Shown in pieces: positions 18,306 to 27,285 of a stretch of DNA of 64,000 bases. Under the pieces are notes generated by a model that did no database searches, had not been told where the DNA came from, and saw only the letters and a list, made by a program, of their open reading frames with translations. The first letter of the stretch is position 1, and each line of letters starts with the position of its first letter. A program made the position numbers and the translations under genes. Origin of the DNA: VAZQ01 sp963756715 (lineage in GTDB: Bacteria > Pseudomonadota > Alphaproteobacteria > Rhizobiales > Xanthobacteraceae); assembly GCA_963756715.1 (NCBI GenBank), contig CAVWOV010000021.1, positions 62,001-126,000 on the forward strand, written 5' to 3'.

Positions 18306-19508
18306 TTACTGGACGGGAACAACCTTGTCGCCTTCGTAGTGGACCATGATGTAGTCGTCTGGACCGAGCGCATCATGGTTGTCCGCCGAGAAGGGCTTGG
18401 TATAGGTCTTGATCAGCCCCGTATAGCTGCTCTTGAGGTCTTCCAGCGCGGCCCGCACTTTGTCGGAGTCAGTCGAGCCGGCCTGCGCGATCGCCAGCGC
18501 AAGCAGATGCATGGCGTCATAGGCATCCGCCGTTCCGACCGGAGCAAAGATATCCTCCGGGCCTTTGATTGCCGGATACTTCTTCTTCAGGCCCGCGAGC
18601 ACCCGTTCGCCAACCGGACTCTGCTTGCCGAAGAAGCTGTAGGTCTGGACGAAGTGTGCATCTCCTGCTGTCGGACCGGCAAGTTCCGGAAAGCGTCCGC
18701 CAGAAATTCCCCAATGGGAAACGACCGGCACCTTCCAGCCCATGCGGGCCCTGGACTTCATCATCTGCGCGCCCGGCGGCGCGTTCACCACAAGGACGAT
18801 AGCGTCCGTGCCGGCGCTCTTCAGGCGGGCTAGCTGCGGAACCATATCGACATCGGCATTTTCGAACTTCTCAATGCCCGCGATCTGCACCGCCGGATCG
18901 GCCTTGCTGGCCGCAACCAATCCAGTGTGATTGGATTCGCCCCAGGGATTGTTGATCAGCATCAGGCCGGCTTTCTTGGCGCCGAATTTCTGATGGGCAT
19001 ATTTGAGCAGCTTGACGTCAACGAGGGCGTCAACCGCCGAGACGCGGAAGACATAATTCGGCTTCGCGCCGTTTCGGGTGATTCCGGTACCAGCCGCCCA
19101 GACGCCCATAAAGATCATCTTCTCTTTATTGGCGAGCGGGACGATCGCGAGCGAAACCGGGGTATCAATACCGCCAAAGATGGCCGCGACTTTCTCCTTG
19201 AAAATCAACTCGCGCGCCGCGATCAGCCCCTTGGGCGGGCTGGATTCGTCGTCGCGCTGCACAAGCTTCAGTTGCCGCCCCCCGAGCAGCCCGCCTTTGG
19301 CGTTGATCTCATCGATGGCGAGTGACAACCCACGCGTGATCGCTTCGCCCGACTGCGCCGATGCTCCCGATAACGCCGCGATGTTGCCGATCAGGATAGG
19401 GTCAGCGGCAAAACCGACATTCGCGAAAAGAGTAGAAGTGAGGAACGCACCGAATGCCAAAAGATAGCGTCTTCGTGCGCCACGTCGGACCAAATTCCGT
19501 CGCCACAT
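18306..19508 (-). CDS. ABC transporter periplasmic binding protein (Peripla_BP_6, LivK-like)
   Basis: A 400-residue periplasmic ligand-binding protein with an N-terminal signal (basic MWRRNLVRRGARRR, hydrophobic stretch, cleavage near FANVGFAAD) and the LivK-type opening ILIGNIAALSGASAQSG and AIDEINAKGG. ATG 19508 is chosen because AGGAGG lies 5 nt before it; an ATG 24 nt upstream is in frame but lacks this. It is the first gene of the minus-strand transporter run and would deliver ligand to the LivH/LivM-type permeases. LivK-like proteins bind amino acids, amides, urea or aromatic acids, so the ligand is open. Confidence 0.92.
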   Translation of the reverse strand: MWRRNLVRRGARRRYLLAFGAFLTSTLFANVGFAADPILIGNIAALSGASAQSGEAITRGLSLAIDEINAKGGLLGGRQLKLVQRDDESSPPKGLIAARELIFKEKVAAIFGGIDTPVSLAIVPLANKEKMIFMGVWAAGTGITRNGAKPNYVFRVSAVDALVDVKLLKYAHQKFGAKKAGLMLINNPWGESNHTGLVAASKADPAVQIAGIEKFENADVDMVPQLARLKSAGTDAIVLVVNAPPGAQMMKSRARMGWKVPVVSHWGISGGRFPELAGPTAGDAHFVQTYSFFGKQSPVGERVLAGLKKKYPAIKGPEDIFAPVGTADAYDAMHLLALAIAQAGSTDSDKVRAALEDLKSSYTGLIKTYTKPFSADNHDALGPDDYIMVHYEGDKVVPVQ

Positions 19509-19783
19509 GACCGCCTCCTGTTCTCCCGGCATGAAACCTCAAGTGCCGCCGATGATCAGCAATAATTTCCTGCCTGTCAAATGGCTATCTTTGGAAGAAA
19601 AATCGATCCTCCGTGCGGCTGCTGGGTCGGAACACGAATTCGCCATCCGCAGGTCGGGCAGGCCTGCAAATGGAATTTTCGACCATACGCGCTAGGCAAG
19701 CGCGCGGGATTTCGGCACAGTCCTGCTCATAAAAAATCTGCGCGTACGGACGAGCCGGGCGCGACAAACACGGGAGGAATGTC

Positions 19784-20749
19784 GTGCGCCGCCTGATCCT
19801 TGCCGCGACTGCAATGCTGCTTTCGATTGCTTCATTTGTGCCCGCGAGCGCGGAGGAGTGGCCGACGCGGGCGGTGCGGATCATTATTCCGCTCGGCGCC
19901 GGCGGCGGCGGCGATGTGTTCTCGCGCCTTCTGGCCGAACAGTTGCAGAAGCGTCTCGGTCAGCCCTTCGTGGTGGAGAACCGCCCGGGCGGCGGACTCA
20001 ACATCGGCACACGAGCCTGTGCGGAAGCGGCGCCTGACGGTTATACCTTCTGCGTACTGTCGGGCGAGCCTGTCATCTATAACCAGTACACCTTCAAGAG
20101 CCTGCCGTTTAATCCCGAGAAGGATTTCGAGCCGGTCGCCAACCTGTTCATCAATGCCAACGCGCTCGTCGTGAGTTCCAGCCTCGGCGTCAAGACAATT
20201 CCGCAGCTCGTCGCTCTGGCCAAGGCCAAGCCCGGCACGCTGAGCTACGGCACGTTCTCCTTTGTGCTGGCCTATTTCATGGACAAGCTGAACAAGCAGA
20301 ACGGCATCGACATAGTGCGGGTGCCATTCCGCAGCGGCAACGAGATGGTCAACGCGGTCATGGGTGGGACGACGCCGATCGTGTTCCTCGGTCTTGCCAA
20401 CATGATTGGGCAGATCAAGAGCGGACAGTTCACCGGCCTGGCCTTGAATTCCACCGAGCGATCGCCGCTATTCCCCGACATTCCGACGCTCAAGGAAGCG
20501 ACCGGCGAGGACTATCCGCCGCCATGGTTCGGCCTGTTTGCGCCGGCCGGCACGCCCTTGCCGATCGTCGAGAAACTCCACGCCGAGGTGACGGCCATAA
20601 CCACCGACCCGGAGTTCGTGAAAAAGAACTACCTCGCCCGCGCCATCGAACCGGCGGCCGGAACGCGCGCGGAATTCATTAAATTCATCGCCGAGAACCG
20701 CAAGGTCGCCGCCATGATCGCCAAGGATACCGGCTTGCAGCCGAAGTGA
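19784..20749 (+). CDS. Bug/TctC-family solute-binding protein
   Basis: A 321-residue periplasmic binding protein of the tripartite tricarboxylate transporter (Bug) family. It has a signal peptide ending near VPASAEEWP, the family opening VRIIIPLGAGGGGDVFSR, VVENRPGGGLNIG, the APDGYTF motif, and LFAPAGTPLPIVEKL in the C-terminal lobe. GTG 19784 follows GGGAGGA by about 7 nt. No TctA/TctB membrane partners lie nearby, which is common for orphan Bug proteins that serve a remote transporter or a sensor. It is divergent from the LivK-like gene. The ligand is probably a carboxylate. Confidence 0.92.
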   Translation: MRRLILAATAMLLSIASFVPASAEEWPTRAVRIIIPLGAGGGGDVFSRLLAEQLQKRLGQPFVVENRPGGGLNIGTRACAEAAPDGYTFCVLSGEPVIYNQYTFKSLPFNPEKDFEPVANLFINANALVVSSSLGVKTIPQLVALAKAKPGTLSYGTFSFVLAYFMDKLNKQNGIDIVRVPFRSGNEMVNAVMGGTTPIVFLGLANMIGQIKSGQFTGLALNSTERSPLFPDIPTLKEATGEDYPPPWFGLFAPAGTPLPIVEKLHAEVTAITTDPEFVKKNYLARAIEPAAGTRAEFIKFIAENRKVAAMIAKDTGLQPK

Positions 20750-21092
20750 CGCTGAACGGCGATCGCGAGCGGCAAAGGCGCAGCCGCATTCCGAGCATTG
20801 TTATCCAGCAGGCCGTGTAGCTCCACTTCCTGCTTCGCAGGCTGCCGCTTTGGTTGACGCCGACGACATACTCACCCATGGCATCGTCAATTCTGCGCTC
20901 TATCCAAAAGCATAAGTTGCTGATTTAACTGGGACCGGCTGGCTCCGCACATGCAGTAGCGGTTAGCAAGACCCCATAGATCGTAACCCTATTTTCGCTG
21001 TTGCAATCGGCCGCACTGAAGACGGACTGTCTCCCTGTTGAGCGATCGTAAGCGTGCTTCTAAAGTGCTTTTCGTACTACGGGAGACTTTTC
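20750..21092. other. Intergenic stretch without recognised features
   Basis: 343 nt between the Bug gene and the multiheme cytochrome. No convincing ORF, hairpin terminator or promoter pair is seen; the cytochrome promoter presumably lies here. Confidence 0.4.
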
Positions 21093-24068
21093 ATGCGTCG
21101 CTCCGTCAGAGCAATTGACAGCGCAGCCGAAGGCTGCTCGCGCGCGGCCATCGCATTGCTGTCGTGCGGACTTATCCTCGGCAGCACGTTTTGCGTCCAT
21201 GCCTCTAACGATTGTCCCGAAGAGCAACGCAGTCCGCAGATCCCAACCGACTTCAAGCTGTGTGAAGAACTCGAGCCGATCGTCCGTCGGCCACGCGCGT
21301 TGCCGCTCAACGAATACCAGGCAAAGCTCGGCAAGTATCTGCAGAATTTCTGCCACCGCGACCTGCGAAAAGGCTGGAAGGTCGACAAGCGCATCCGCGA
21401 CACTGGGCCTTTCGTAGCGTCCTACTTGCGCGGAAGCTGGAGTGCAAACTATTCCGGCACGCATGCACCTGTACTCGTCTGGTATTCGCCGGAGATGTTT
21501 GCCTGGCTGAAGGTCAACCGGCCGGAACATGGAGGAGCGGCCGGCCCGGGGACGCCGCTTCCCGATGGCGCGATGATTATCAAGGAAATGTACACCCCGC
21601 CTGCCGCCGCGTGTGGCAGCATTCCATGGGACCGGCTGCGGCCAACCACACAAGGCGCGGCGGTTATGATTCGCGATGGTCAAGCCTCACAGGACGGCTG
21701 GTTCTGGGGCTGGGTCGGCTGGACCAGCGACTGGCAGCCGGACTGGCCCAATCGCGCCGCGATGAACGCCTACCCGTTTTCCGGCTTCGGTCAGTACTGC
21801 ACGAACTGCCACGCATCGGCAGCGAACAACCACACATTCTCGACGCTCAAGAACATCGCGGGCGAACCCGGCGAACCGCTGGTGTATTTGACGCAAAAAT
21901 TCTTCCTAGATTCTTCGTGGCAGAACCAACACTCCCGTATTGCCCAGTCGGCGCTCGACTTCAACGCATATCGGGACAGCAGATATAACGCGGCATTCAC
22001 CAGCACCTACTCGTTGGGAAAATTAAGCCGGCGGTCGATTGTAAACATGCCCTCCGAAACATTCGACAATGTTTGGGCCAAGGCGGGACCACCGAATGCC
22101 GCGAGCCAATACCTGACGTCTGATCAGTGCGTCGGCTGTCACACTGCCGGTGGCACCGGGCTGCAATTCGACATGACCGAGCCCGGGCCGAACGGCAAGA
22201 TCATCAACAACTCGCCCTATGGCACATGGAAGGGCTCGCCCATGGGTCTTGCAGGACGGGACCCGTTCTTTTTCGCGCAACTCGCCAGCGAGACCGAGAC
22301 TTTCCATCCAACTGCTTCTGCGCAGATCGAGAACACATGCCTTGGCTGCCACGGCATCCTCGGCCAGCGTCAAGCGGCCATCGATCATCGGACGCAAACA
22401 AACGGTTGCGGAACATTTTCGCGTGCCACCATGGATGCCACGCCCTATCCGCCGGATGATCCTGTCAGCAAACTCGCGAACTATGGGGCACTGGCACGTG
22501 ACGGCGTGTCGTGTACCGCATGCCACCGCATGGTTGTTGGCAAGGATGCGACTGCCAAGCACGCCGAAGAGCCGCAAAATGCATGCGTGCTGGAGCGGCA
22601 GAACGCGCTGAACCCGGACCTTACGGGGTTTGCCAAGTCGTTCACCGGCAGCTTTCTGGTCGGACCACCAGACAAGCTCTATGGCCCGTTCCAGGACCCC
22701 AAGAAAACGCCAATGCGTCGTGCGACTGGCAGCGACCCCGTGCATTCAACACACACCGTGACCTCCGAGGTCTGCGGCTCATGCCATACTGTTCATTTGC
22801 CGACCCTGCATCGCGGCAAGACCATTGGACATACATACGAACAGACGACTTATCCGGAATGGGCCTTTAGCGATTACCGCACCGGCAGCACGCCCGATGG
22901 ACCGCTCCCGCTCGGACGAGGTGCGCGTGCGCAATCCTGCCAAGACTGTCATATGCCGAGCAAAAGTGCGGATGGAACGCCTTTCCGCAGCAAGATCGCT
23001 TCGATCCAGGAATACAGCAACTTCCCGCAGACCGAGCAGACCTTGCCACCTGCGGAGATCGACTTGCCGGTACGCAGTGGGGTGAGCAAGCATACGCTCG
23101 TCGGGCTCAACGTATTTCTTGTGAAGATGGCGCAGCAGTTTGCCGACATCCTGGGACTGAGACCGGGTGATCCGATGTTGGGCGATACCGGCGTTGACCC
23201 GACGGCCAACGCCGAGGCCGCCATGCTTGAGCAAGCAAAGCATCAGACGGCGACCGTCAATGTCGACCAGGTGAAGATCGAGGATGAAGCACTGAACGCA
23301 CGAGTCGCTGTAGTCAATAAAGTCGGGCACAAGTTCCCATCGGGCGTGGCGTTTCGCCGGGCGTTCATCGAATTCCAGGTGCTCGACGTGAACGACAATG
23401 TCTTGTGGTCTTCCGGACGGACGAATAGTCAAGGCGTCATCGTGGACGCAAAGGGCGCGCCGATCCCTGGTGAGCTGTGGTGGAAGCCAGACTGCTCCGC
23501 GCGCATCGATCCGCAGGCGCGGATTCACCAACCGCACTACCAAATCATCACGCGCGAGGATCAAGCACAGATCTATGAGGAATTGATCTCGTCACCGGCG
23601 GACGTCGCAGCGCCGATTTGTGGACCCGGAGCGAAACCAGCGGGGCGCCTGTCCACCAGCTTCCTGTCCGGCTGCACCAAGGTAAAGGACAATCGAATTT
23701 TGCCGCACGGCTTTCTCAAGCTTCAAGAACGTATTCAGGTCGCGCGTGCGATTGGCGCAGATGTCCGCCTGGCAGAAGAAATCGAACCAGCCGCGACCGG
23801 ATCAGATTCAGACTATGACCGTGGTGGCAGCGACACCCTCGTCTATCGAATTCCGATGTCGCAGTTGGCGAAACGACCCGCGACCGTCAAAGCGACGCTA
23901 TATTATCAGGCCACGCCTCCCTATTACCTGCAGGATCGCTTCTGCACCTCCAAAAGCGTCGATACACAACGGCTGTTTTACATGACCGGACAACTCAGCC
24001 TGGATGACACGCCAGCTAAGGATTGGAAGCTGCGGCTCGTAGACAGTGGTCCGGTTTCGGTCCCTTAG
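21093..24068 (+). CDS. Hexaheme c-type cytochrome, large exported protein
   Basis: A 991-residue exported protein with six CXXCH heme sites: CTNCH, CVGCH, CLGCH, CTACH, CGSCH and CQDCH at about residues 236, 346, 416, 474, 561 and 616. ATG 21093 is preferred (GGGAGA upstream); an in-frame ATG at 21054 adds 13 residues. A hydrophobic segment at about 20-37 ending near CVHAS is a signal peptide, so hemes are attached in the periplasm. The C-terminal ~350 residues have no heme site and look like a beta-rich domain with a GHKFPSGV stretch. The role is probably electron transfer or an oxidoreductase; no enzymatic identity can be given. It stands alone, without cytochrome maturation or partner genes nearby. 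Confidence 0.82.
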   Translation: MRRSVRAIDSAAEGCSRAAIALLSCGLILGSTFCVHASNDCPEEQRSPQIPTDFKLCEELEPIVRRPRALPLNEYQAKLGKYLQNFCHRDLRKGWKVDKRIRDTGPFVASYLRGSWSANYSGTHAPVLVWYSPEMFAWLKVNRPEHGGAAGPGTPLPDGAMIIKEMYTPPAAACGSIPWDRLRPTTQGAAVMIRDGQASQDGWFWGWVGWTSDWQPDWPNRAAMNAYPFSGFGQYCTNCHASAANNHTFSTLKNIAGEPGEPLVYLTQKFFLDSSWQNQHSRIAQSALDFNAYRDSRYNAAFTSTYSLGKLSRRSIVNMPSETFDNVWAKAGPPNAASQYLTSDQCVGCHTAGGTGLQFDMTEPGPNGKIINNSPYGTWKGSPMGLAGRDPFFFAQLASETETFHPTASAQIENTCLGCHGILGQRQAAIDHRTQTNGCGTFSRATMDATPYPPDDPVSKLANYGALARDGVSCTACHRMVVGKDATAKHAEEPQNACVLERQNALNPDLTGFAKSFTGSFLVGPPDKLYGPFQDPKKTPMRRATGSDPVHSTHTVTSEVCGSCHTVHLPTLHRGKTIGHTYEQTTYPEWAFSDYRTGSTPDGPLPLGRGARAQSCQDCHMPSKSADGTPFRSKIASIQEYSNFPQTEQTLPPAEIDLPVRSGVSKHTLVGLNVFLVKMAQQFADILGLRPGDPMLGDTGVDPTANAEAAMLEQAKHQTATVNVDQVKIEDEALNARVAVVNKVGHKFPSGVAFRRAFIEFQVLDVNDNVLWSSGRTNSQGVIVDAKGAPIPGELWWKPDCSARIDPQARIHQPHYQIITREDQAQIYEELISSPADVAAPICGPGAKPAGRLSTSFLSGCTKVKDNRILPHGFLKLQERIQVARAIGADVRLAEEIEPAATGSDSDYDRGGSDTLVYRIPMSQLAKRPATVKATLYYQATPPYYLQDRFCTSKSVDTQRLFYMTGQLSLDDTPAKDWKLRLVDSGPVSVP

Positions 24069-24129
24069 GAACGATTTCCACACCTGTGTGTGTGTGTCGA
24101 AAACCTCATCCGGCTTGACACAGGATCGC

Positions 24130-24294
24130 ATACCGCCGGCTGCGACGGTCGCGCTTCTCCTATTGTTGCTGAACCTGTTTGGCTTGCCCTTCAAGTCCAA
24201 AAGCCAGCTCGCGGCCGAGGATGCCGCGCTCCGGAAGAAGGTGATCGTGTTGCGGCGAAAGCTGCGCAGTCGTGTGCCCAACCGGCCGGACATA
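24130..24294 (+). pseudogene. Possible transposase/integrase N-terminal remnant
   Basis: About 50 codons translate to a hydrophobic run (ALLLLLLNLFGLPFKSKS) followed by QLAAEDAALRKKVIVLRRKL, which resembles the leader and coiled N-terminus of rhizobial integrase-core transposases. Similarity stops after RSRVPNRPD and no DDE domain follows, so only a fragment remains. There is no start or ribosome site of its own. The family call rests on memory of that leader pattern and is tentative. Confidence 0.4.
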
Positions 24295-24482
24295 TCGTGT
24301 CATACGCCATGGTCAGCGGCTTGCATCACCGATATGTTTGAATCTAACTTTTTGGCACACACAAGCCATCGATGGGCGTCTGCCGCACGGTATGGGCGCG
24401 GCCCGACTCTGCGACCTCCCTGTCGAATGGTCGCGTCAACGTCAGATGCTGGGTTCGAGTCTGCAGTAGCGATATTCGAACC

Positions 24483-24640
24483 GAGTCTCTGCACACAACG
24501 GTCTCCGTTTCCGGGAAACGGAATTTTTGGCAGCAGAGACAGACCGCCCATTATCGAGATCTCCTGATGAATCCCGTCGCACAGAGACCGTCTCCAATCG
24601 GGAAAACGCCCCGTTTACACGGGGAAACTCGCAGAGACCG
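24483..24640. repeat. Cluster of short GAGAC-core direct and inverted repeats
   Basis: Within 160 nt the core GCAGAGAC or its complement appears five times (24483-24492, 24500-24507, 24533-24542, 24580-24595, 24631-24640). A 19-nt palindrome TCCGTTTCC-G-GGAAACGGA lies at 24504-24522, GAGAC-C-GTCTC at 24584-24594, and a hairpin CCCCG-TTTACA-CGGGG at 24609-24624. It lies between the transposase remnant and the tRNA gene. Possibly eroded mobile-element ends; function unknown. Confidence 0.5.
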
Positions 24641-24667
24641 GAAAACATATTCATATTATTGAATGCG

Positions 24668-24743
24668 TGGTGGGCCCGGGAGGACTCGAACCTCCAACCA
24701 GACCGTTATGAGCGGTCGGCTCTAACCATTGAGCTACGGGCCC
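24668..24743 (-). tRNA. tRNA with CAU anticodon (Ile2 or elongator Met)
   Basis: A complete cloverleaf on the minus strand: 7-bp acceptor stem GGGCCCG/CGGGCCC, D-arm beginning TAGCTCAATGG, anticodon stem GACCG/CGGTC around loop CTCATAA (anticodon CAT at 24708-24710), T-arm GGTTCGAGTCC, discriminator A and an encoded CCA. The CAU anticodon fits elongator Met or the lysidine-modified Ile2 that reads AUA; it lacks the initiator signature. The acceptor and GCTCATAAC anticodon arm look more like alphaproteobacterial Ile2, which is a judgement, not proof. Confidence 0.93.
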
Positions 24744-25113
24744 GGCGCCATGTCCCTGAGAAAACCGCGAGACTGGGACGCGGTGCCAGTCGCGGGCTCC
24801 TCCCATACAATGTGCCGCCGCAAGCGGCAATCGCGCCGGCTTGACGGCAATACGGCGCGTTCTGCATCGGGGTGCCCCGGCCGAAATCCGACGCCGTATC
24901 GCTTCGCACACCAAATCCCCGCCGGAGCCAATCAAAGCTGTCGCGACGAGGTGTCCCCTCTCTTTGCCCCCACTGAAACGCGATTGAGCGGCTTGCCCCC
25001 GCGGAGCGCGATTCAGCGGCTGCCAAAACAATCTTTGCGATCAGCCCGAGCGATCCGTGCGGCCGGCTGACGACCGCGCGCTCCGCATCTTCGTGCGATT
25101 GCGGGCGGCCGCT
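24744..25113. other. Intergenic stretch without recognised features
   Basis: 370 nt upstream of the tRNA on its own strand. The tRNA promoter should lie at the left end. Several frames are open across it but none has a ribosome site or recognisable domain. Confidence 0.35.
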
Positions 25114-25192
25114 CTAGTGGAGTGGATTTGACGTTCGCTACCCGCCTCGCCGCGAGCCCACGAAGCGAACGTCAAATCCAAAACTCCACTAG
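25114..25192. repeat. Palindromic element A (long inverted repeat, CTAG ends)
   Basis: Arms TAGTGGAGT + GGATTTGACGTTCGCT (25115-25139) and their complement (25164-25179 plus 25183-25191) surround a 24-nt loop; a 3-nt AAA bulge interrupts the right arm. The element begins CTAG and ends CTAG. Miniature mobile or REP-type element; no ORF. Confidence 0.8.
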
Positions 25193-25205
25193 TAGCTTAT
25201 AGTTG

Positions 25206-25281
25206 CTAGTGGTCCTTTGATTCTAACATTCGCAAAATAGCCTGCCGAAAAGGGATGCGAATGTTAAAATCGGACCACTAG
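25206..25281. repeat. Palindromic element B, diverged copy of element A
   Basis: CTAGTGGTCC (25206-25215) pairs perfectly with GGACCACTAG (25272-25281), and the inner arms GATTCTAACATTCGCA and TGCGAATGTTAAAATC pair with one mismatch. Architecture and sequence (CTAGTGG outer, GATT..AC.TTCGC inner) parallel element A, which ends 13 nt earlier. It abuts the stop codon of the amidohydrolase gene on the minus strand and might serve as its terminator. Confidence 0.8.
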
Positions 25282-25282
25282 C

Positions 25283-26248
25283 CTAGAGGCCCAGCAACCG
25301 TTTGGCATTCCCGCTGAGGAGCTTGATCTTGTCCTCGTCACTCAGCGGAATGGTGTCGATCCAGGCGACCGCGGGCGGATTGAGCACGAACGGATAGTCG
25401 ACCGAGAACATGATGCGGTCGATGCCCATCTCCATCACGCAGCACAGCAGCGCGGGATTGGAGAAGTTGCCGCTCGTGGTGAGCCAGAAGTTGTTGCAGA
25501 ACACGTCGCGGAAGCCGGCCTTCCGGGTCGCGCCGGGCCGCGCCAGCGCCATGTCGACGCGCCACACCAGGAACGGCAGCGTCTCGCCCAAGTGGCCGAG
25601 AATGATCTTCAGCTTCGGGTGCTTGTCGAACACGCCGCTGAGCACCATCCGGATTGCGAGCGTCGCCGTCTCCACCGTGTAGCCCCAGGCGGCACGCACC
25701 ACCATCGGGAAGTCCTTGGCATAATCGCTGTAGTAGGCGTCCATCACGGCCGGCAGCGGCAGACTGGGATGCAGGTAGATCGGGACGTCGAGTGCCTCGG
25801 CCCGCGCGAAGATCGGCCAGAACCGCTTGTCGTCGAGGAAGACGCCGTTGGCGAGCCCGTGAAGCATCGCGCCCTTGAAACCGAGCTTGACGCAGCGTTC
25901 GAGTTCGTCGGCCGCCGCATCGGGATCGGACGTCGGCAGCGCCGCAAAGGCTGCGAACCGCGTGGGGTGAGCCTGCACGGCGGCATGCAGCCGGTCGTTG
26001 ACCCGCCGCGTCAGCGGAACGGCGTCGGCGCCGGTCAGCTTCTGGGCGGACGGCGCGCCATGCGACAGCACCTGGATGTCGATCCCGGCCTCGTCCATTT
26101 CCTTAAGGCGCAATTCGCCAAGATCGTGCAGCCGCTTTGCGGTATCGCCCGGCCGCCCGGCTTCGACGCCCGTATAGGTGGCGGCCAACTCCGCATCCCA
26201 ATAGTGCTCCTCCAACGCGATGATTGGACATTTCGGCTTTTGCATCAT
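25283..26248 (-). CDS. Amidohydrolase-2 family decarboxylase (gamma-resorcylate decarboxylase-like)
   Basis: A 321-residue TIM-barrel protein of the amidohydrolase-2 / ACMSD group, whose members are mostly metal-dependent decarboxylases of aromatic acids. Visible landmarks are IALEEHYWD (E-x-H in place of HxH, as in gamma-resorcylate decarboxylases), YLHPSLPLP, IILGHLGETLPF with the metal His, and MFSVDYPF with the catalytic Asp. ATG 26248 or 26245 is chosen because AAGGAGGG stands upstream; the frame is open to 26290. No signal peptide. Alone on its strand, with palindromic element B at its 3' end. Hydrolase activity remains possible. Confidence 0.87.
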   Translation of the reverse strand: MMQKPKCPIIALEEHYWDAELAATYTGVEAGRPGDTAKRLHDLGELRLKEMDEAGIDIQVLSHGAPSAQKLTGADAVPLTRRVNDRLHAAVQAHPTRFAAFAALPTSDPDAAADELERCVKLGFKGAMLHGLANGVFLDDKRFWPIFARAEALDVPIYLHPSLPLPAVMDAYYSDYAKDFPMVVRAAWGYTVETATLAIRMVLSGVFDKHPKLKIILGHLGETLPFLVWRVDMALARPGATRKAGFRDVFCNNFWLTTSGNFSNPALLCCVMEMGIDRIMFSVDYPFVLNPPAVAWIDTIPLSDEDKIKLLSGNAKRLLGL

Positions 26249-26622
26249 GACGTTCTTTGCCCTCCTTCGTCTTATGCCGTGTCCTAGCAACGGCGGCGCG
26301 GACTGTCACGAAATCACGGCGGTGGGTGCGGATAGATTGCGACGGGCTTCAGATCAAGGCACGAGGGGTCGGCACACGCTGCTACCTGTTTGTGGTCGCG
26401 AGCCACCTGCCTCGACAAGGCCTTCCGCTCACAGTCCGCGCACCATCCGTCCGATAATTGTGACCCACCCGACGCCCATAAAGTCAGCATAACGGCCCGG
26501 GAAGCCCCGCACGGAGTGCAACCCAGCTTTGCCGTCCCATGCTTAGCGATCCGGCCAACTCACGCATTAGATCAGGTCTGGCCGCGATTAAGCGAACGCG
26601 GCAACTGAAAGACCGGCACGAT
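26249..26622. other. Intergenic stretch without recognised features
   Basis: About 370 nt between the divergent decarboxylase gene and a small ORF. Apart from the ribosome site at 26261-26268 nothing definite is seen. Confidence 0.35.
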
Positions 26623-26760
26623 ATGTCCCACCTGATCGACAAGGAATTCATCGAGCGGGCCAACGGCGTGCTCCTCCTCAGCATCCTCTGGGGCGCCCTT
26701 GCGGCCTGCGTTCTCGGAGCACTGGCCTTCGATATCGGCCACTGGATCGCGAACTGGTAG
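26623..26760 (+). CDS. Small single-helix membrane protein, hypothetical
   Basis: 45 residues from ATG 26623 (MSHLIDKEFIERANG): a charged N-terminus and one hydrophobic helix (LLLSILWGALAACVLGALAF) ending with a short polar tail. The composition is what a small inner-membrane protein would show, and codon use agrees with neighbours. There is no strong ribosome site, and the frame is open further upstream to 26539. Function unknown; could be a chance ORF. Confidence 0.45.
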   Translation: MSHLIDKEFIERANGVLLLSILWGALAACVLGALAFDIGHWIANW

Positions 26761-26944
26761 ACGGGTTGGTCCGGCTGAGCGGAGGACGCCGTCCGGCGGC
26801 AAGGCGCAGCAGACCTGCCAAGGCCCCACATGTCCCGCATGTGATAAGTTCACAAAAACGTCAGCCGTTTAGGCAGGATTTACATCAGGTTTAATACCAG
26901 GGCGGCAAATCGCGGCAATTTCAACCCGCCGGGTTCGGATCCTG

Positions 26945-27160
26945 TCAGCCAAAAATCCAGAAAGAGACCAGGATCCAGATCGCCAGTACTCCGGTCATGA
27001 ACTGGCGGCTTTTGCTTGTCGCAAGCCGGGCGAGTGGCTTGGCCCCCAATGACAGCGCTATCAGCACCGACAACGCGATGAAGGGAACGGTGGCAGACAA
27101 TTTTCGCCGCCTTTCGTTTCCCCCTCCTCCCTTTTTTTTGTACCCCGTAACGGTAAACAT
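26945..27160 (-). CDS. Possible small two-helix membrane protein
   Basis: 71 residues as read from ATG 27160. The N-terminal ~20 residues lie in a G/A-rich tract and look non-coding, but the rest has two hydrophobic segments (TVPFIALSVLIALSLGA and FMTGVLAIWILVSFWIFG) separated by a basic loop. A TTG near 27100 may be the true start. No family is recognised. It is divergent from the HdeD-like gene. Confidence 0.35.
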   Translation of the reverse strand: MFTVTGYKKKGGGGNERRRKLSATVPFIALSVLIALSLGAKPLARLATSKSRQFMTGVLAIWILVSFWIFG

Positions 27161-27285
27161 TCATTCCGCATTCGTCCTGACAGGAAATCTCCGCCTGTCC
27201 GCTCCCTACCGGCGAAATAAATTGACCGAGCCGGTATATATTGGGTGGGTCGAATCTCCGCCGGAAGGCGATAAGGGAGGCCAGC

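Noticed and set aside
24083..24096. TG dinucleotide run after the cytochrome gene
   Set aside because: Too short to be a meaningful microsatellite or phase-variation tract, and it lies outside any gene.
24483..24640. Possible CRISPR array from repeated GCAGAGAC cores
   Set aside because: Repeats are 8-10 nt, irregularly spaced and in both orientations, with no cas genes nearby.
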